This document shows, piece after piece, positions 58,457-64,000 of a stretch of 64,000 nt of DNA; positions within the stretch are counted from its first letter, which is position 1, and each line of letters opens with the position of its first letter. This DNA comes from Gnetum montanum. Its lineage: Eukaryota; Streptophyta; Gnetopsida; Gnetales; Gnetaceae. Location: NCBI GenBank assembly GCA_015680685.1, contig MNCI01025435.1, positions 365,230 through 429,229 on the forward strand, read 5' to 3'. The notes beneath the pieces are model-generated. The model had not been told where the DNA came from. It was given only the letters and a program-made list of their open reading frames with translations, and ran no database searches. The position numbers and the translations under genes are program-made.

Positions 58457-60655
58457 ATGTCTCTTTCAAAATGAAGTGATAATGCATTTGGCGAGACAAT
58501 TCATTGGAGAACGAATGAGATATATGTTGAAGAACATTGGAGTGACCAACCTCATGCAAAGGTTTCACATGTTCTTGGCCATCCTAATGACACTCAAAGA
58601 CTACATTCACCTAAGGCATAAAATCCTAGAGGAGATGAAGTAATTCCTAGACAAGGGAAGGCGTCAAGGCCTAGGACCTCCTCAAAACCTAAAAAAGATA
58701 AATCAAGGGACCATAGGGAACATTGTTGAGGCGATGGTGATTCTCCTAGTTCCTAATGTTTCTCTTCCTTTTTAATGTCTAGTTTTAACAAAGATGAATG
58801 TAGGTATAGAGATGAAGCTCAACTATGGGGTTGAAATAAACATAGAAGTCAAAACCATGGGAAAAATCAAAGACATCAACATGAACATAACCAAAATCAT
58901 CACAATTGAGCAAATAGAAATAGTATTTTTTACCATGACATGTCTAATGATGATGAACCCTTGTTGGCCACTAAGAGCCTAATGCAGATCATAGAGGCCA
59001 TTAAGATATCCCATAGGCATCATGGGGAAATTTTTCTAAAAAGGCTAAATATGAATAATATTCCTAAATTTACGAGAGGCTATGATTCTGATCCATAACA
59101 TCATTTACAGGTCTTCCATGATGTCTATGTCTTATACAATATTGAAAGTGGGTGAAAAAAGCTAAAGCTCTTTCCTAGGATACTAATAGACAAAACCAAA
59201 GTATGGTATAGATCATTGAAACAAAATTCAATTCAACAATAGTCCACAATGCTAGAACTCTTCCATGAGAAATACTAAACCTATGCGAGGGTCTCCAAAT
59301 TGAGGAAATAGATCCAAGGATGGAGACAAGAACAATGTGAACCCTTGGACATGGCCCTAGATAGATATTATTCTTTACTAAATAGATGCCCAGGCCATGG
59401 TTTCTTTGAGGAAGAGAAACTTTTCCACATCATAGCTAGGCTTTGTAATGAAATGAGGGAGACCTTTGGGGTGTATGCTCAAGGCCAATTATACAAGCTA
59501 TGAACCCATCAAATCCAAGAGCTAATCAAGCATGTGGAAAAAGAAGAAGAAGAGCTATGTAAATGGGAGAATGTTGAGAAATATCATTGGGGCCCAACTC
59601 TTTAAAAGAAGAAGGTCCACATCTATGATAAGGAGAAAGAGACAACCTTTGATAAGATGATTTTGCAACAAACCTTGTCGATACAAAAGCCTATCAATGA
59701 ACTTGAAGCAAGGTTTGATAGGATGTCAGAGTGGATAAATAGAAATCGTAGAGGAGAAGGTAATGAAAAATGAAGGAAGAAGGACCAAGAAATAGTTAGG
59801 AACACTTATAAGTAAACAAGAAAAATGACTAAAGAAAAAGGGGCTTAGACTCAACTACAAATGAAGATGATGGATGTGACATCTACATATATGATCACCC
59901 AAAGGGCTATTTTCTAGTCATATTGCATCTACATGAGTATTGGGCTTTTAGATTAAACCCCAAGTTCATACAGAAGCACAACCTAGGAAATTACCTTTTC
60001 CACATAGAAAATCCTATAACCAATCGTACTATCCTAGTGGGGACTTCATACCAGCCTCAACACTGTCATCAAATCCACATTTGTAGGAGATGCCATCATC
60101 AAACAAACCCTACCCTTACTACCAGTCGATCCCATATGGATATTATGTTCAAGAATCTATTTTCCAAACTAGTTCTATGACCTCTACTTAAAATCACTAC
60201 TACCACTCTCCTGAATATCATTGATCCATGAAATCTCCTGAAGGATCACCACCTCACACCTCTTATCATCCATCATATCCTTGATATCCTCATACTCCAC
60301 ACCATCACATGTCACAACTAGCAACATAAGAAGGTTCAACACCACAACACCAACAAAAGAATTTCACTTCTACTACAAATGTGCATAGACATGATAATGA
60401 TAGTAGGTTTCCACCACAATCTTAGAAATTTCTGTCTTTAGGATGGCTCCCATGTGTAAGTGCAATACTCATGGATCTACTACCTCATCCAACCTAGCAC
60501 AATGCCAATCAAGTGTAATGCCTTCCCTTTTAAAACCAGTGTCCTTTGATCCTATGCAAAGGCCAACATCAATCATTACTCCAACACCTTATAGAAGTAA
60601 TGAATCTAGTACTATGGAGAGACAAATGAGTCCATGCATACTTAATCATGATTAA
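58457..60655 (+). pseudogene. gag of A3
   Basis: Starts MSLS at 58457 with the AIHWRTNEL-like block of A2 preserved as ETIHWRTNE. After a His/Asn/Lys-rich basic stretch (58780-58940), the capsid region at about 58960-59560 reads LLATKSLMQIIEAIKISHRHH, PLDMALDRYYSLLNRCPGHG, MRETFGVYAQGQLYKL and HQIQELIKHVEKEEEEL. The C-terminal part is Pro/Ser/Thr-rich. Stops (58469, 58610, 59097 and others) inactivate it. No zinc knuckle is visible. Confidence 0.75.
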
Positions 60656-62953
60656 GGGTGTAGTTGTGGGCTAGACATCTGCAAAGTTGACACAACTCAT
60701 ACTCTGACCCACTATACATTTAACAACCAAGTGTGTGAATAACAACAACCTATCTATGCAATTTCCACTAAACCAAGAGACACATAGTAATTTGAAAATG
60801 AAAGGTTAACACTATTTTACAAATGCCTAGAGCCTACCTACTCACTTATTAATTCTTTTCATGGTCAAACACTTAGTCATGGGGGAGATGCCCCATCCTA
60901 ACCTTTAGAATTAATAGGTATTATTCATCTTTTTGTTTTACAATTTTTTATCATTTCCTCATTTCTTGATACATATTATTCCTATCCTTTTCAATATTTT
61001 CAACATTTTTTTTCATTCCCTTTGTCTATAGTCTTGCTTGTGAATAAAACGATCTCATGTAACCCATTGAGGTGAGGTTTTCTTTATATTGTCAAGCCAT
61101 GAGGGACTGATTATTTGGATAGTGAGACCACATCATCCATTCACCCATTCCATTAATAAGAGGTTATTACTATGGTCATAATTATATTCTTCTTTCATCA
61201 TTAAAATAATATTAAATGTATAATCTCTATGCCTGGACAACAAAGTGAAGAACCAAGTAGGAATGTAAAGGGTATGACAACAAGGGGATTTGTGGATCTC
61301 TTTGACCACTTCTTTATATGTTCTATCATGTTTCCAAGGTCATAATTATATCCTTGTAGATCTAACAAAAAATGGGAGTAAGAGTAAAATAAGTGTTTCC
61401 TTACCATTTCACTAGAAAGACATGTTGCCCATGCATGAAGGCAGTCCTTTGGTAAGACTGACACATATAAAAATAAAATAAAAGGGCATTAAATAAATTT
61501 TTGAGGGTCCTAGTAGAAAGACATGTTACCCATGCCTAAAGGTTGGTGGCTTCTCAAACTCATAAAAAAAATAAGAGTTCCATGAATAAACTCCTCCCTC
61601 AAGCAAAACACCAAGTGATGTTACTCCTTGCAATGGTGGTAGTATTATAGTTGTTAATCAAAGAGATAAAACAATGTGATGTCATTGGAATGTGGTTTGG
61701 ACTTGGTTTGAATCTTAGAAAGAAGGGATAATGATTACTTAACAATTAATAATGCAAAAAGATTCATCATGGCTATGGTAAGGCACCTCACATCCTAATT
61801 TCTACAATCCTTTTTAAAATCAATCTCATCTCACTATTTGTATGATCGTAACTTGTGGTTTTGTGTAACATAGAGTTATTTTATCATATTGGTTGTTTTA
61901 ACATCTGCATTTTGTTCCATATGTATGCATTGAATTCAACCCCTTTGGTGCCTACAAATATTTTTAGGTGTGGTTATCGAAGGGCATTAAGGGCTAAAGC
62001 TTTCTTTGGAGAGGATCCACTTGTATAATTGTTGTGGCTTGTACTTGTTTGACAAAACCACACTATCTTAAACCTTCCAAGTGCATAAATGATAAATTCA
62101 AAACCTTCCCTTATCATATAACTAATCCTTTCTACACCATGGATCTAATAACCATTTTCTTACATCTTCTGATGCTTTTAAAAGCCCAAGATTCCATCTT
62201 TTAATGCTCTTGGTGCCTCAATATGAATTCTCACTTATCCTAGAATTGTGGATTTTACATGAAACCTTCCAACCAATTACAAAGCTTCATTTTCCATGCT
62301 AAATATCCTCATTAAATTCATTTCCAAGCATCTCGATATTGACTACCAAATATCGGATGGGACTCAATGTTGGATACTTGATATCGAGTCCATAAAAAGC
62401 TATAAATAAGACCCCCACGATGTTCAAGAAATTCATTATCATCACTTGAAGCTAGGGGAGTTTTTGAATTTTTCTTTCTCAACTAAGAGCTTTGTGCAAC
62501 TACCTTCCACATGTGATATCTTGATCCATACTACTCTAATTTTTGTGATTTTTGAACCTAGTTGAACCCAAAGTGTTTAATTTAGTGCTTATGTGGAAAA
62601 CTTGCATCAATTTTTTGAAATTTGCTATCTCTCGAAAGGTACTATAAAGATAAGTATGTTAAAAACCTTAAGTATTTTAATGAATAATCAATCATATAAA
62701 TGCCAAAACCTTTAATTCCCTCACCCAAGAGATCATAATTGTCATTATAAGCCATACATAAGGGAAAAGAGGCCAGTTGTGAAAGATCATAAAAGAAGTT
62801 AACACTTTTTGGACATTTTTTTTTGGAAATTTTTCTAACTTTGTAATCATATGAGCTAAATAACTTAATAGAACTAAGGTCATGAGTAAGTTATAAACCT
62901 GTTAATGATCAATAACAACACCTTAGTAATATCAAACCCTTCATTAATTACAA
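60656..62953 (+). other. A3 gag end, junction and leader with internal promoter
   Basis: ATGGGG-GAGATG-CCCCAT at 60879-60896 corresponds to the A2 hairpin. There is no pol. From about 61600 the leader matches 1-1290 and 22950-21578. GATATC at 62380-62385 and TATAAATA at 62401-62408 form the promoter. The base pair before the ATG has changed from CAG to CAA, so the acceptor-like AG of A1 and A2 is lost. Confidence 0.55.
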
Positions 62954-64000
62954 ATGGCCCCAAAGAGAGAAAGACAAGAAGGACCTTTGCAAAGTGCAGG
63001 AAAATGCTTAGGAGGTGATAGAGGTTGACTAAAAGAATAAGGCCCACTAGTTGAGCATGAAGAACAGGAGGCCTAATCATTTAGCATTAATCAAGAGGCT
63101 CCTACTATAGGGCAATTGGTCCAAGGGGAGGCTACAGAACCATAGGCTCCAATGCAAGGACAATGCCTCACATTGTCCCAAGAATGTCTCAAATCCATCT
63201 AGAGAAATCCATGCTGGCCACAATCATCGTGGAAATGGACTTTGGACCATTCATGGCATTTTCCCTTGAGGTAGTTAGAACTCAAATTCAAGTGTCACCT
63301 TTATGGCACATTCTCTCTGAAAGTGGGAAATGGTATCTTAGTGATACATACCAATTTTAGCATAAGAAGGAAGAGGGCATCATAGTCAACATTGGTAGAG
63401 TCTCTATCTCTTTTTCAGTCAAGGAAATTGTAGAGGCTCTAAACCTATCAAATGTGGGGGCCAAGGTGGCACATCTATCCACAAGGATTGATGTAGAAAC
63501 TTGGAAGTTATGGTTAAAGAAAGCATATAACAAAGATAATAAAACATACAACAAGTTGAATTTAAAAGAGAGAACTTATTTTAAGATCAGCACCTACCAT
63601 CTCTTCCCAACTAAAGGGCTCAATAGAATATTAACTTATGTAGCCTAAGGAAGTGCAATCTTGATGGGCAAATACAATGCCAATATTTCCCAATTGTACT
63701 TCATGGAAATTCAAAGGTAATTGAAGAAAATAAAGTTAGGGAAGTTGACACTTCCATTTTCTTACGTAATTAGAAAGTTGTGCAAGCGTGTTGGAATCCT
63801 AGGGTACACCAATGATGTTCCCAAGAGGGCTTAGAATGTTTCTTTCTTTGAGTTGCTCAAACTAGTAGCACCAAGGAAACACCTTGGTGACGAATAAGAA
63901 TAGGAACTAGAGAAGGATCTAGAAAAAGAACTTAAAAGGAATCTTGAGCAAGAATCAATGCAATGGTGAGAGCCACAAGTTCCACCACCATGACCACAAG
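62954..64000 (+). pseudogene. Family A env-like ORF, copy A3, partial
   Basis: Starts ATGGCCCCAAAGAG at 62954 and runs past the window end. The 'putative plant transposon protein'-like domain is visible at 63190-63830: IVEMDFGPFMAF, SVKEIVEALNLSN, LNLKERTYFKISTYHLFPTKGL, LPFSYVIRKLCKRVGILGYTND. A frameshift lies before 63163, and TAG/TAA stops stand at 63358, 63646 and 63718. An acidic EKDLEKELKRNLEQE stretch near 63930 parallels the A2 joint. Confidence 0.6.

Larger units (their letters stand above)
57611..64000 (+). mobile_element. Family A element A3, 5' part
   Basis: In order: the LTR end, PBS (58333-58351), gag (58457-60655), short pol-less junction, leader with TATA (62401-62408) and the first third of the env-like gene, cut by the window end. 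The first piece of its LTR may lie at 56165-56300. The architecture repeats A2 and shows that pol was already absent. Confidence 0.75.

Noticed and set aside
1-64000. tRNA, rRNA, snoRNA or microRNA genes
   Set aside because: I scanned for cloverleaf ends and A/B boxes by eye and found only the PBS segments of retroelements; a tRNAscan-SE or Infernal run would settle it.

Overview
This window is plant nuclear DNA made almost entirely of decayed, nested LTR retrotransposons. I see no host protein gene, tRNA or rRNA. The density and age of the elements, the long spacers and minisatellites inside them, and the depletion of CG and CAG sites all suggest a seed plant with a very large genome. A gymnosperm is my guess, but no sequence here proves the taxon.

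Two Ty3/gypsy families account for nearly everything. Family A resembles the Athila lineage. Its LTR begins TGATGA and ends TCATCA, and a TGGCACC primer-binding site resembles the tRNA-Asp type. It carries gag and then, with no pol between, a second gene that I read as the Athila/Calypso-type env-like ORF, with a 'putative plant transposon protein'-like domain and long coiled coils. This gene sits behind its own TATA box. Family A copies are A1 (+, 1-5209, cut by the window start), A2 (-, 17634-26514, complete, GCTAG target duplication) and A3 (+, from about 56165, cut by the window end). Family B belongs to the Tat/Ogre side. Its LTR begins TGAAACACCACC, its PBS begins TGGCGC, and it encodes gag-pro, RT, RNase H, a second archaeal-type RNase H and integrase, with long repeat-rich spacers.

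Layout: A1 env-like gene and 3' LTR (1-5209). Then B1 pol on the + strand (5210-7461), interrupted by B2 (-, 7462-28172). B2 has gag-pro but no pol, and its gag is interrupted by A2. After a single-N join at 28173 come an LTR fragment in + orientation and a piece of B4. B3 (-, about 29384-48528, 19 kb, the most complete B element) is inserted in B4. The rest of B4 gag (48529-50290) follows, then a minus-strand pol fragment B5 (50291-53340), a head-to-head plus-strand gag-pro B6 (53345-55924), and finally A3 mixed with a B-type LTR fragment.

The most notable features are these. A four-exon gene lies antisense to B3 (39682-41538) with GT-AG introns and an unshifted frame; all its CAG codons are gone and TAG stops are abundant. 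Family A is a pol-less subfamily that keeps gag plus a separately promoted env-like gene in all three copies. A 42-bp palindrome (two-base centre) crosses the 5' LTR/flank border of A2. Array-like repeats occupy fixed places in family B. Several single-N joins carry exact duplications and are probably assembly errors. Every coding region has stops or lost catalytic residues, so no element here looks competent.
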